The notes beneath the pieces are model-generated. The model saw only the letters and a program-made list of their open reading frames with translations. It was not told the DNA's origin and did not search any database. A stretch of 64,000 nt of DNA, from contig CAKQSF010000005.1 of NCBI GenBank assembly GCA_934272845.1, positions 61,408 through 125,407 of the forward strand, written 5' to 3'. Source of the DNA: an uncultured Prevotella sp. GTDB taxonomy: Bacteria > Bacteroidota > Bacteroidia > Bacteroidales > Bacteroidaceae. Below, one piece after another: positions 7,744-15,455 of this stretch (position 1 is its first letter; each line of letters starts with the position of its first letter). Made by a program: the position numbers and the translations under genes.

Positions 7744-7870
7744 TTAATTAATAATTGATAATTAATAATGAATAATTAGTCTGACGCCGTATCAAAGCAT
7801 TTGATGACTATGCATTATTAATTATTAATTATTTTAATTATTTTAATTATACATTATGAATTATGAATTA
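7744..7870. repeat. AT-rich inverted repeat block, second copy of the CTGACGCCGTATC core
   Basis: TTAATTAATAATTGATAAT words on the left and ATTATTAATT/ATTATGAATT words on the right flank TAGTCTGACGCCGTATCAAAGC. The right arm runs into the JAMM gene: its start codon and first codons (MNYEL) are repeat sequence. Confidence 0.75.
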
Positions 7871-8341
7871 ACCTACGGTTGGACTGATAGCGGCAAGGTA
7901 ATCCACATTACTGCCGATGCATACGCCTCTATATTGGAGCAGGCTAAGGCTGATGCACCGATAGAGAGTTGTGGCTATGCACTCGGAACGGTAGAAGAGG
8001 ACGGCACACTGCTAATCACGTACAACTATCCTATAGAAAACATTGACCACGCCGAGGAACACTTCACCATGGATCCTCGACAGCAGTTTGCCGCGATAAA
8101 GTATGCACGCGCCAACAAACTGAAGGTCATCGGCAACTGGCACAGCCACCCAGCATCGCCCAGTCGCCCATCAGAGGAAGACAAACGACTGGCACTCGAC
8201 CCTAACATCCTGTATCTTATCATGTCGCTCGCACCAGAACAGTCAGGACTGCCTTACGTGACAGACGGCTCACCAGTGCTCAACGCCTTTGAGATAAAGG
8301 AGGGAAAGGTACTGAGATATGGAGTAATAATAAAGAAGTAA
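7856..8341 (+). CDS. JAMM/MPN+ zinc metalloprotease, HcyD-like
   Basis: The 161-residue protein carries a complete JAMM zinc motif, GNWHSHP followed by Ser106 and Asp109 (pattern HxHP-x6-SxxD; His96, His98), plus an upstream Glu in IESCGYALG. In Wolinella, HcyD removes the carrier's C-terminal alanine and later cuts homocysteine from the carrier. In Mycobacterium, Mec+ does the matching job for CysO-cysteine. Here the likely tasks are to trim Ala-Arg (or Gly-Ala-Arg) from the upstream carrier and to release the product. The start codon and MNYEL come from an AT-rich repeat, and no other start exists before the core domain. Catalytic class is near certain; substrate is inferred from the neighbours. 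Confidence 0.87.
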   Translation: MNYELTYGWTDSGKVIHITADAYASILEQAKADAPIESCGYALGTVEEDGTLLITYNYPIENIDHAEEHFTMDPRQQFAAIKYARANKLKVIGNWHSHPASPSRPSEEDKRLALDPNILYLIMSLAPEQSGLPYVTDGSPVLNAFEIKEGKVLRYGVIIKK

Positions 8342-8345
8342 GCCC

Positions 8346-8543
8346 CCTAGAACTTCTAGAATCCCTAGAACTTCTAGAAATTCTAGAAAAACTAGAACTT
8401 CTAGAAAAACTAGAACCTCTAGAAAAACTAGAACCTCTAGAAAAACTAGAACCCCTAGAAAAACTAGAACCCCTAGAAAAACTAGAGATTCTAGAAAAAC
8501 TAGCCCCTCTAGCCCCCCTAGCCCCCCTAGAAAAAAAAACTAG
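8346..8543. repeat. CTAGAA-type tandem repeat tract
   Basis: About 200 bases of CTAGAACTTCTAGAAAAA-type units, drifting to CTAGCCCCC near the end, fill the gap between the JAMM and metY-like genes. CTAGAAnnTCTAG units are self-complementary. The same family occurs at 33698-33776, and inside a coding region at 45470-45662. Confidence 0.85.
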
Positions 8544-8558
8544 AAAAACAACAACCAA

Positions 8559-9737
8559 ATGCACAAAGAAACCCTTGCAACCCTTACCGACTACCAGAAA
8601 CGCGATGCTTACGGTGCTCTGAGTATGCCTGTATATAACTGTTGCTCCTTTGAATTTGATACGGCAAAGCAGATGAGCGACGTGTTCTGTGGACGAGTGC
8701 TCGACCCAGAATACTCTCGCGTAATGAACCCTACGGTGACATTCTTTGAGAACAGAGTGAAGAGTCTGACAGGTGCCGCCAACGTCTTTGCCTTCAACAG
8801 CGGCATGGCGGCCATTGCCAATATACTCATGACCTTCGCAGAGGCTGGCAAGAACATCGTGACAAGTAGCCACCTCTTCGGCAATACCGTGGCATTGATG
8901 CGTAACACGCTGAAGCCTTTTGCAATAGAGACACGTGAGGTTAACCTGCTTGACCTTGATGCGGTGAGAGAGGCAATAGACGAAAACACCTGCTGCGTGT
9001 TCCTCGAGATAATAACCAACCCACAGATGGAGGTGGCAGATGTGCCTGCACTTGCTGCCATTGCCCACGAAAAGAACGTGCCCGTCATAGCCGACAGCAC
9101 ACTGATACCGTTCACTGAGTTCGACGGAAAGGCTCTCGGCATGGACGTGCAGGTGGTAAGCAGCACAAAGTATGTCAGCGGTGGAGCAACCAGTCTCGGT
9201 GGACTGGTCATTGACTACGGCACATTCCCGAAGGTTAACCGCAAGATTCGCTTTGAATTGCTCTTTAACCTCGGTGCCTACATGACGCCACACGCTGCCT
9301 ATATGCAGACGCTCGGACTGGAGACGCTCGATGCCCGCTATCGTGTTCATGCAGCAAACACCCTTGAACTCGCCAAGAGACTTACGAAGGTGCATGAGAT
9401 AAAACGTGTGAACTACCCTGGACTGCCCGACAATCCTTTCCATGAGATTGCACAGAGGCAGTATGGTAAGACTGCTGGAGCAATGCTGACGATTGACCTT
9501 GAGGATAAGGCGCACGCCCTACAGTTTATCAACAACCTGAAGGTGATACACCGCGCGAGCAACCTTTTCGACAACCGAAGCCTCGCCATACACACCGCTT
9601 CCACCATCTTTGGACCGTTCTCTGGATCACAACGCAGGGCGATGGACGTGTACGACACTACCATTCGCCTCTCCATCGGCTTAGAGAACGTGGACGACCT
9701 GTACGAGGACATTGTGCAAGCGGCGAAGAATGAATAA
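8559..9737 (+). CDS. O-acetylhomoserine sulfhydrylase-like PLP enzyme (MetY-type)
   Basis: The 392-residue protein belongs to the Cys/Met metabolism PLP family (MetB/MetC/MetY/MetZ). The PLP lysine is in VSSTKYVSGGATSLGG (Lys about 204), with the aspartate in VIADSTLIPF and YSRVMNPTV near the N-terminus. As last gene after the carrier, activating enzyme and JAMM protease, it most likely joins the carrier thiocarboxylate to O-acetylhomoserine, as MetY does in Wolinella. It is somewhat shorter than typical MetY (about 430). Alternatives are a plain O-acetylhomoserine sulfhydrylase using free sulfide, or a cystathionine-forming or cleaving enzyme. A strong terminator follows, closing the operon. 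Confidence 0.85.
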   Translation: MHKETLATLTDYQKRDAYGALSMPVYNCCSFEFDTAKQMSDVFCGRVLDPEYSRVMNPTVTFFENRVKSLTGAANVFAFNSGMAAIANILMTFAEAGKNIVTSSHLFGNTVALMRNTLKPFAIETREVNLLDLDAVREAIDENTCCVFLEIITNPQMEVADVPALAAIAHEKNVPVIADSTLIPFTEFDGKALGMDVQVVSSTKYVSGGATSLGGLVIDYGTFPKVNRKIRFELLFNLGAYMTPHAAYMQTLGLETLDARYRVHAANTLELAKRLTKVHEIKRVNYPGLPDNPFHEIAQRQYGKTAGAMLTIDLEDKAHALQFINNLKVIHRASNLFDNRSLAIHTASTIFGPFSGSQRRAMDVYDTTIRLSIGLENVDDLYEDIVQAAKNE

Positions 9738-9746
9738 GTGACGGTT

Positions 9747-9800
9747 AATGCAACTATCGAAATTACGCTTTATAGTAATTCGGATAGTTGCATTTTTTTT
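9747..9800 (+). terminator. Rho-independent terminator closing the sulfur-carrier operon
   Basis: TGCAACTATC-GA-AATTAC pairs with GTAATT-CG-GATAGTTGCA around CTTTATA, followed by eight T residues. It lies ten bases after the metY-like stop. Confidence 0.9.
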
Positions 9801-9821
9801 GTTAGTTCTATACATATAACA

Positions 9822-9853
9822 CTTGCAAACGAAGACTATATTTTGTAACTTTG
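9822..9853 (+). promoter_or_regulatory. Promoter for xerD and the Y-family polymerase
   Basis: CTTG (9822-9825), a 20-bp spacer and TAACTTTG (9846-9853) fit the Bacteroidetes pattern. About 220 nt of AT-rich leader separate it from the xerD start; apart from a doubtful short frame I see nothing else in the 9738-10080 gap. Confidence 0.6.
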
Positions 9854-10080
9854 CAAAATAAGTAAGTGTTCAAAATTATTTCTATATTTAATATAGGCTA
9901 TTGGGATGCAGAGGTTTTCTCTGTTTAAGGGAACAATTAATCATTGTGACCGAAAACTGAGGAAGCAGATACGCCAAAGAGACTGTATTAAATATAATTA
10001 CAGAAATGATAATGATCACCTGCTGATAGATATAAATAATGTTGAATACTTATTTATAACCAAGAGATATTTCAAGGGCA

Positions 10081-11013
10081 ATGGACAAAAAACAAGATAA
10101 GGAACTGACCACACGACAGCGTGCCGTACGCGACTTCCGCCGACACATTAGGCTGATGCGTGGACTCTCTGACAATACTCTGGAGGCTTATATGCACGAC
10201 GTAGGGAAATTGTTGGACTGGTGTGACGATAATGAGAAAGACCCTCTGACCCTGAAACTGAAAGACCTGGAGGAGTTCTCAGCATCGCTACACGACCTCG
10301 GCGTAGCCTCATCAACCCACGCACGCATTCTCTGCGGTGTACGCGCGTTCTACCATTTCCTTGAACTCGACGGCTACGTGGAACAAGACCCTTCTGAACT
10401 CCTTGAATCACCAATACAGGAAAAACACCTGCCCGAGGTGCTTTCTACGAAGGAGGTGGACGCTCTGGAGAACGGTATCGACCTGACGAAATGGGAAGGA
10501 CATCGCAATAGAGCCATAATAGAGGTGCTCTTCTCCTGCGGACTGCGCGTTTCTGAACTCGTCACACTGCGGCTTCATGATATATATGAGGAGGAAGGCT
10601 TTGTTAGGGTGACGGGCAAGGGCGACAAAGAACGCTTGGTGCCTATATCAAAGGTTGCCATACGCGAACTACACCTGTGGTATGACGACCGATGCCACAT
10701 GAATATTAAACCCGGAGAGGAGGACTATGTGTTCCTTAACCGCCGCGGTGCACACCTTACTCGCACCATGATTCTTATCATGATAAAACGTCTTGCCAAG
10801 GAGGTGGGTATAAGAAAAACTATCTCTCCACACACCTTGCGACACTCTTTCGCAACGGCTCTGCTGGAGGGAGGGGCATCGCTGCGCGCAATACAAACCA
10901 TGTTGGGACACGAAAAAATTGGTACTACCGAGATTTATACGCACATCGACATGACTACCCTACGCGAGGAGATTGAGCATTGCCACCCGAGAAACATACA
11001 TAAACACACTTAA
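10081..11013 (+). CDS. xerD: Tyrosine recombinase, XerD-like
   Basis: The 310-residue protein has an N-terminal SAM-like core-binding domain (about 10-100) and a C-terminal catalytic domain with the whole active-site set: Arg in CGLRVSELV, Lys in TGKGDKERLVPI, His-x-x-Arg in HTLRHSFATALLEGG, His in MLGHEKIGTTE and Tyr in IYTHID. This pattern is that of the chromosome-dimer resolvases XerC and XerD, which act at dif. The chromosomal setting without integrase neighbours or attachment sites argues for a housekeeping role. XerC versus XerD cannot be settled from this window. The Y-family polymerase follows after 24 bases and is probably cotranscribed. Confidence 0.82.
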   Translation: MDKKQDKELTTRQRAVRDFRRHIRLMRGLSDNTLEAYMHDVGKLLDWCDDNEKDPLTLKLKDLEEFSASLHDLGVASSTHARILCGVRAFYHFLELDGYVEQDPSELLESPIQEKHLPEVLSTKEVDALENGIDLTKWEGHRNRAIIEVLFSCGLRVSELVTLRLHDIYEEEGFVRVTGKGDKERLVPISKVAIRELHLWYDDRCHMNIKPGEEDYVFLNRRGAHLTRTMILIMIKRLAKEVGIRKTISPHTLRHSFATALLEGGASLRAIQTMLGHEKIGTTEIYTHIDMTTLREEIEHCHPRNIHKHT

Positions 11014-11037
11014 ACCCCACTTAACTGATTGTAATTA

Positions 11038-12534
11038 ATGCCCACGTACATCGCCATAGATCTTAAATCATTCTTTGCTTCTGTAGAGTGTGTTGACAGA
11101 GGACTGGACCCTTTGTCAACAAACCTCGTCGTGGCTGACCCAAGCCGCACGGAGAAGACTATTTGTCTTGCCGTTTCACCATCGCTGAAGGCATACGGAT
11201 TAGGGGGCAGAGCAAGGTTGTTTGAGGTGGTGCAGCGTGTGAGAGAGGTGAATAATGAGAGGAGATTCAACGCTAAAGGCATGTTCAAGGGAAAGTCTTT
11301 CCTCGATGCTGAACTAAAGGAACATCCCGACTGGGAACTGGACTACATTGTGGCACCGCCAAGGATGAAGCGCTACATGGAGACAAGTACGCAGGTATAC
11401 AAGACTTACCTTAAATACATTGCGCCTGAGGATATTCACGTTTATAGCATTGACGAGGTGTTCATGGACGTTACGCCATACCTTAAATCGTACCGAATGA
11501 CAGCACACGAACTGGCAATGACCATGATACGCGATGTGCTGGCAACCACTGGCATCACTGCAACGGCTGGCATCGGCACTAACCTATATCTATGTAAGGT
11601 GGCGATGGATATCGTGGCGAAACATATTCCTGCCGATAAAGACGGGGTGAGAATAGGCGAACTGGACGAGATGTCGTACCGCCGCACGCTGTGGGACCAT
11701 AAACCTCTTACGAGTTTCTGGCGCGTTGGCAAGGGCATTGCCGAGAGATTGGCTCCATACGGCATTGACACAATGGGAAAGATAGCACGCCAGTCTATAA
11801 AGAACGAGGGACTGTTGTATCGTCTTTTCGGTGTGAACGCAGAACTGTTGATTGACCACGCGTGGGGATGGGAGCCATGTACCATAGCCGCAATAAAGGC
11901 TTACCGCCCCATGAGCAGTTCGCTGAGCAACGGACAGGTGTTGCAATGCGCCTACGACAACCGTAAGGCGCGGGTCGTTGTGCACGAAATGGCGGAGACA
12001 GTGGCACTGAGTCTTGTGGAGAAAAAACTGGTAACGAATCAAGTAACACTGACGGTGGGATATGACATCGAGAGCCTTACGAACCAAGATATTAGGGAGC
12101 ACTACCATGGTGACGTTGCTACTGACCACTATGGGAGGCAAGTTCCGAAACCTGCACACGGCACCGCAAACCTTGACAGATACACTTCGTCGACGAAAAT
12201 TATATCTGACGCCATACTGAAACTGTACGACCGCATAGTGAACCCTGCCCTACTCGTGCGACGACTGAACGTTACCACTAACAGACTAATGCGCGAGGAA
12301 GACATGAAGGAAGACCACTCACCACGCCAACTGGACCTTTTCACTGACTACGAGACACAGAAACAGGAGGAGGAGAAGGAGCAAAAGAGATTGGAAAAGG
12401 AACGAAAAATGCAGGAGGTGCAACTCGCTATTAAACAGAAGTTTGGTAAAAACGCTATTCTTAAGGGGCTAAACTTTGACGAAGGGGCTACGGCTCGCGA
12501 ACGTAATAGCCAGATAGGTGGTCACAAGGCATAA
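11038..12534 (+). CDS. Y-family DNA polymerase (UmuC/DinB type)
   Basis: This is a lesion-bypass polymerase of 498 residues. The N-terminus IAIDLKSFFASVECVDRGL holds the first catalytic Asp and the Phe-Phe steric region. The second catalytic pair is in YSIDEVFMDVTPYL, and TAGIGTNLYLCKVAMD is the conserved finger/palm segment. A little-finger domain follows. Near residue 430 QLDLFTD looks like a beta-clamp-binding motif, followed by a Glu/Lys-rich coiled-coil tail. The longer form resembles Firmicutes UvrX/YqjW and the Bacteroidetes relatives. No umuD or imuB gene is adjacent. A YolD-like small gene, often next to such polymerases, sits at 36048-36227 instead. Confidence 0.85.
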   Translation: MPTYIAIDLKSFFASVECVDRGLDPLSTNLVVADPSRTEKTICLAVSPSLKAYGLGGRARLFEVVQRVREVNNERRFNAKGMFKGKSFLDAELKEHPDWELDYIVAPPRMKRYMETSTQVYKTYLKYIAPEDIHVYSIDEVFMDVTPYLKSYRMTAHELAMTMIRDVLATTGITATAGIGTNLYLCKVAMDIVAKHIPADKDGVRIGELDEMSYRRTLWDHKPLTSFWRVGKGIAERLAPYGIDTMGKIARQSIKNEGLLYRLFGVNAELLIDHAWGWEPCTIAAIKAYRPMSSSLSNGQVLQCAYDNRKARVVVHEMAETVALSLVEKKLVTNQVTLTVGYDIESLTNQDIREHYHGDVATDHYGRQVPKPAHGTANLDRYTSSTKIISDAILKLYDRIVNPALLVRRLNVTTNRLMREEDMKEDHSPRQLDLFTDYETQKQEEEKEQKRLEKERKMQEVQLAIKQKFGKNAILKGLNFDEGATARERNSQIGGHKA

Positions 12535-12593
12535 AACATCTGCTCCTCATGAGGACGTGGATAAATAACGAGACCACCCAAGTAAAAGAAAAA

Positions 12594-12650
12594 TCAGGTA
12601 CAAAGAACCCTATATTCAGATAGAAACTATAGGGTTCTTTGAACCTGACT
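12594..12650. terminator. Bidirectional terminator between polymerase and GH3 genes
   Basis: TCAGGTACAAAGAACCCTATA and its near-perfect reverse complement form a stem of about 20 bp around an 11-14 nt loop. It lies between convergent genes and can serve both. Confidence 0.8.
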
Positions 12651-12675
12651 ATTTTATGTCTATATTATTATAACA

Positions 12676-15261
12676 CTAAAAACCTAACGTTACATTGTAT
12701 TCCCCACGCTTCAGTGGTTGCATGGTGTTAGATTCCTTGTCCCACCAAAGCAGTTGGTCACCAACGAGAGGTATAGTAAATTGCTTTGTCTCGCCTGCCT
12801 TTAGCGATACTCTTTTGTAGGCGCGTAGTGAGGCAACAGGACCTTCAGTATCCTTAGGCTTAGATACATACACTTGTACAATCTCGTCACCATCACGCTT
12901 GCCTGTATTGGTTACGGTAACATCAACAGTACAATAATCCTTATGACATTTTACCTTCGCACTCTTCTTGAAGGTAGTGTATGACAGTCCGTGACCAAAC
13001 TTCCACAGGGGTTCACCACGGAAGTAGCGGTATGTGCGTCCCTTCATAGAATAGTCAAGGAAGTCAGGCAACTGCGAATCGTCTTTATAGAAGGTGATAG
13101 GCAGTTTTCCCGATGGGTTGATGTCGCCAAAGAGAGCCTCGGCAATAGCCGTACCCCCCTGTTCACCAGCATACCATGCCTGCATGATGCCATCGCAACG
13201 CTCTGCCTCAGGCGTAAGTGCCATAGCGCCACCTGAACAATTGACGAAAACTATCTTCTTGCCAGCCTCGGCAAGCATCTTCACAATGTCGCGCTGTGAC
13301 TGTGGTAACTCTATGCTAGTGCGGTCGCCACCCTTAAATCCTGGGTCGCTCACCTTCATCTCCTCACCCTCAAGGGCTGGAGATATGCCGCCAACGAATA
13401 TCACTATGTCGCGGTCAGCAACGCTATTGATGAGTTCTGACGGTGTTACTGTCTTCATAACGCCCACATCAAACTTCAATGCCGCCATGGCATCGCTCTG
13501 CATGAACTCCACCACTACTTGGTATTCCTTGCCAGCCTCAACCTTGTATTCCTTCTTGGCAGTCTGCACACGAGCACGGCTTTTCCATACATCCACCAGT
13601 GTATCACCGTTGATGATGATGCGCATACGGTCGTCCGCGGCTATATTGAAGAGCAAACGCTCCGTCTTGTCCGCCTTGTATATGCCTTCATATCGTGCAG
13701 AGAAGTCGGTAAGGCTAACGCCAGGAGCGAAGACCGTATTACCACCATTGGAGAGGTTGAGCGATGCTGTGTAATTAACCCTCGCAACAGGTTCACCCTT
13801 CATCTCGGTATTGTTCCAGTATACGCCCGTCATGCCCGGCTTGCCGTCAGCGGTATGGAAGTTTCCGAAGCGGCTAACAAGTTGCTCGTTGCGCGTATAT
13901 CCACAGCCTTCAATGTACTTTACGTCAGTGGCACGTGCTTTAATTCCTTCGAGAATGTTGACAGTCTTGGTGGCATAGCCCGTATAGTTACCCCAAAGCA
14001 TGAGCGAATCGGTAGCGTTAGGACCTATAACAGCGATACGTGCCGACTTCTGAAGTGGCAGAATGTTGTTACGATTCTGAAGTAGCACTATGCCCTGTCG
14101 TGCTGCCTCGAGTGCCAGTGCTTTATGCTCGGGCGATGCTACGCATGAGGACGGTATGGCGGTCCAGTCTACGAGGTCGTCGCTGTCGAAGTCGCCAACC
14201 TCAAAACGTGCCTTCAAGAGGCGAATAACACTTTGGTTTATCTGCTCCTCACTTATCTGTCCAGCCGCTACAGCCTCTGGCAGTGATTTGTATTCGCTGC
14301 CACACTCCACATCGGTGCCACTCAGCACAGCCTTGGCAGAAGCAGCCTTCGGGTCGGCACTGACCTCGTGTCTGCCTGGTTTCCAGAAGTCGCTAATGGC
14401 ACCACAGTCTGATACTACAAGTCCGTTGAAGCCCCATTCACCCCTAAGTATCTGCTGCAGGTAACGGTTGTTGCCACAGCAGGGGTCACCATCAATACGC
14501 TGGTAAGCGCACATCACCTCGCGCACATTGCCCTTCTGCACCAGACTTTTGAACGCTGGAAGGTATGTCTCCCACAGGTCACGCTCTGGCAGTTGCTGCA
14601 CATCAAAGGTGTGGCGGTTCCATTCAGGTCCGCTGTGTACGGCAAAGTGTTTCGCACAGGCAAGAAGTTTATAGTATTTATGCCCTATGAGTTGTCCTGT
14701 TTTGAAATCAGTACCTTGCAGTCCGCTGACAACAGCCAGTCCCATGCGCTCCGTTAGGTATGGGTCTTCACCGTATGTCTCCTGTCCCCTGCCCCATCGT
14801 GGGTCGCGGAAGATATTGATATTAGGTGTCCACACGCTGGTGCCCTGATAGCGTTTTACGATTCCGCTGTGTCGCGCCTCGGTGTTCTTGGCGCGCATCT
14901 CATCAGACACTTTATCGAAGACATCATGTACGAGGGCATCGTTCCACGTAGCCGCCATCATCATTGTTATTGGGAAGACGGTGCTGTAACCGTTGCGTCC
15001 CACGCCATGCAGTCCTTCACTCCACCATTCATATTCTGGCACGTGGAGACGGTCTATGGCACGACTACCATTCATCATTATCTGTGCCTTCTCTTTTAGT
15101 GAGAGTCGCTGACATAAGTCCTCCGCACGTTGTTGCGGTGTGAGGGCAGGATTTTGATACGGCAACATCTCCGTAGCACTAGGGGTGTATGGGATAGGCT
15201 GGCGTTGCGCATAGGCTGATGTTCCTAGCATCAAGGCAACGGCAATAATAAGTTGTTTCAT
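12676..15261 (-). CDS. Secreted GH3 glycosidase with inserted PA14 domain (beta-xylosidase/beta-glucosidase type)
   Basis: The 861-residue enzyme starts with a signal peptide (MKQLIIAVALMLGTSAYAQ) and has the GH3 two-domain core. The catalytic nucleophile Asp is in GLVVSDCGAISDF, and KHFAVHSGPE and WTPNINIFRDPRWGRGQETYGEDP are typical substrate-site segments. A PA14-like domain (about residues 470-610, around GVYWNNTEMKGEP and YKADKTERLLFNIAADDRM) interrupts the second domain, as in Prevotella Xyl3-type enzymes. A fibronectin-III-like C-terminal domain follows. Arabinoxylan or beta-glucan oligomers are plausible substrates in the periplasm or at the cell surface. It is transcribed from its own promoter and lies downstream of the pectate lyase gene on the same strand. 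Confidence 0.9.
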   Translation of the reverse strand: MKQLIIAVALMLGTSAYAQRQPIPYTPSATEMLPYQNPALTPQQRAEDLCQRLSLKEKAQIMMNGSRAIDRLHVPEYEWWSEGLHGVGRNGYSTVFPITMMMAATWNDALVHDVFDKVSDEMRAKNTEARHSGIVKRYQGTSVWTPNINIFRDPRWGRGQETYGEDPYLTERMGLAVVSGLQGTDFKTGQLIGHKYYKLLACAKHFAVHSGPEWNRHTFDVQQLPERDLWETYLPAFKSLVQKGNVREVMCAYQRIDGDPCCGNNRYLQQILRGEWGFNGLVVSDCGAISDFWKPGRHEVSADPKAASAKAVLSGTDVECGSEYKSLPEAVAAGQISEEQINQSVIRLLKARFEVGDFDSDDLVDWTAIPSSCVASPEHKALALEAARQGIVLLQNRNNILPLQKSARIAVIGPNATDSLMLWGNYTGYATKTVNILEGIKARATDVKYIEGCGYTRNEQLVSRFGNFHTADGKPGMTGVYWNNTEMKGEPVARVNYTASLNLSNGGNTVFAPGVSLTDFSARYEGIYKADKTERLLFNIAADDRMRIIINGDTLVDVWKSRARVQTAKKEYKVEAGKEYQVVVEFMQSDAMAALKFDVGVMKTVTPSELINSVADRDIVIFVGGISPALEGEEMKVSDPGFKGGDRTSIELPQSQRDIVKMLAEAGKKIVFVNCSGGAMALTPEAERCDGIMQAWYAGEQGGTAIAEALFGDINPSGKLPITFYKDDSQLPDFLDYSMKGRTYRYFRGEPLWKFGHGLSYTTFKKSAKVKCHKDYCTVDVTVTNTGKRDGDEIVQVYVSKPKDTEGPVASLRAYKRVSLKAGETKQFTIPLVGDQLLWWDKESNTMQPLKRGEYNVTLGF

Positions 15262-15299
15262 ATTGTTTAGTGGTTTGGGGTTGATAGTTTAGTGGTTGG

Positions 15300-15331
15300 C
15301 AAAGTTACTCAATTATTGTCAATTAAACAAA
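15300..15331 (-). promoter_or_regulatory. Promoter of the GH3 gene
   Basis: On the minus strand TTTG (15331-15328), 20 bp, then TAACTTTG (15307-15300) form a perfect Bacteroidetes promoter about 40 bases upstream of the GH3 start. Confidence 0.75.
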
Positions 15332-15372
15332 CGTTAGTGGTTAATTGCATTATTTTTCCACCCTTGTGACAC

Positions 15373-15434
15373 GAAAAAGCACCCATACCACAATACAATT
15401 AAGGTGCTTAACTGCATTGGGATATGAGTGCTTT
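15373..15434 (-). terminator. Terminator after the pectate lyase gene
   Basis: On the minus strand AAAGCACTCATATCCCAAT pairs, with G-T wobbles, to ATTGTGGTATGGGTGCTTT and is followed by further T residues. Confidence 0.7.
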
Positions 15435-15455
15435 GGTTTTCTATGACGCTTCTTT

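Noticed and set aside
6551-8341. Thiamine thiazole or molybdopterin cluster
   Set aside because: No thiG, thiH, thiC, thiE, moaE or moaC gene nearby, the carrier's C-terminus is blocked, and a JAMM protease and MetY homologue fit homocysteine synthesis better.
7741-8558. SAM or cobalamin riboswitch near the methionine genes
   Set aside because: The gaps are filled by short repeats, and I see none of the conserved riboswitch cores.
9906-10100. 64-residue frame before xerD
   Set aside because: AT-rich, no family resemblance, overlaps the xerD start and lacks a ribosome-binding site; more likely untranslated leader.
10081-11013. Integrase of a mobile element
   Set aside because: No attachment-site repeats, no mobility genes and a normal housekeeping context; the sequence pattern is that of XerC/XerD.
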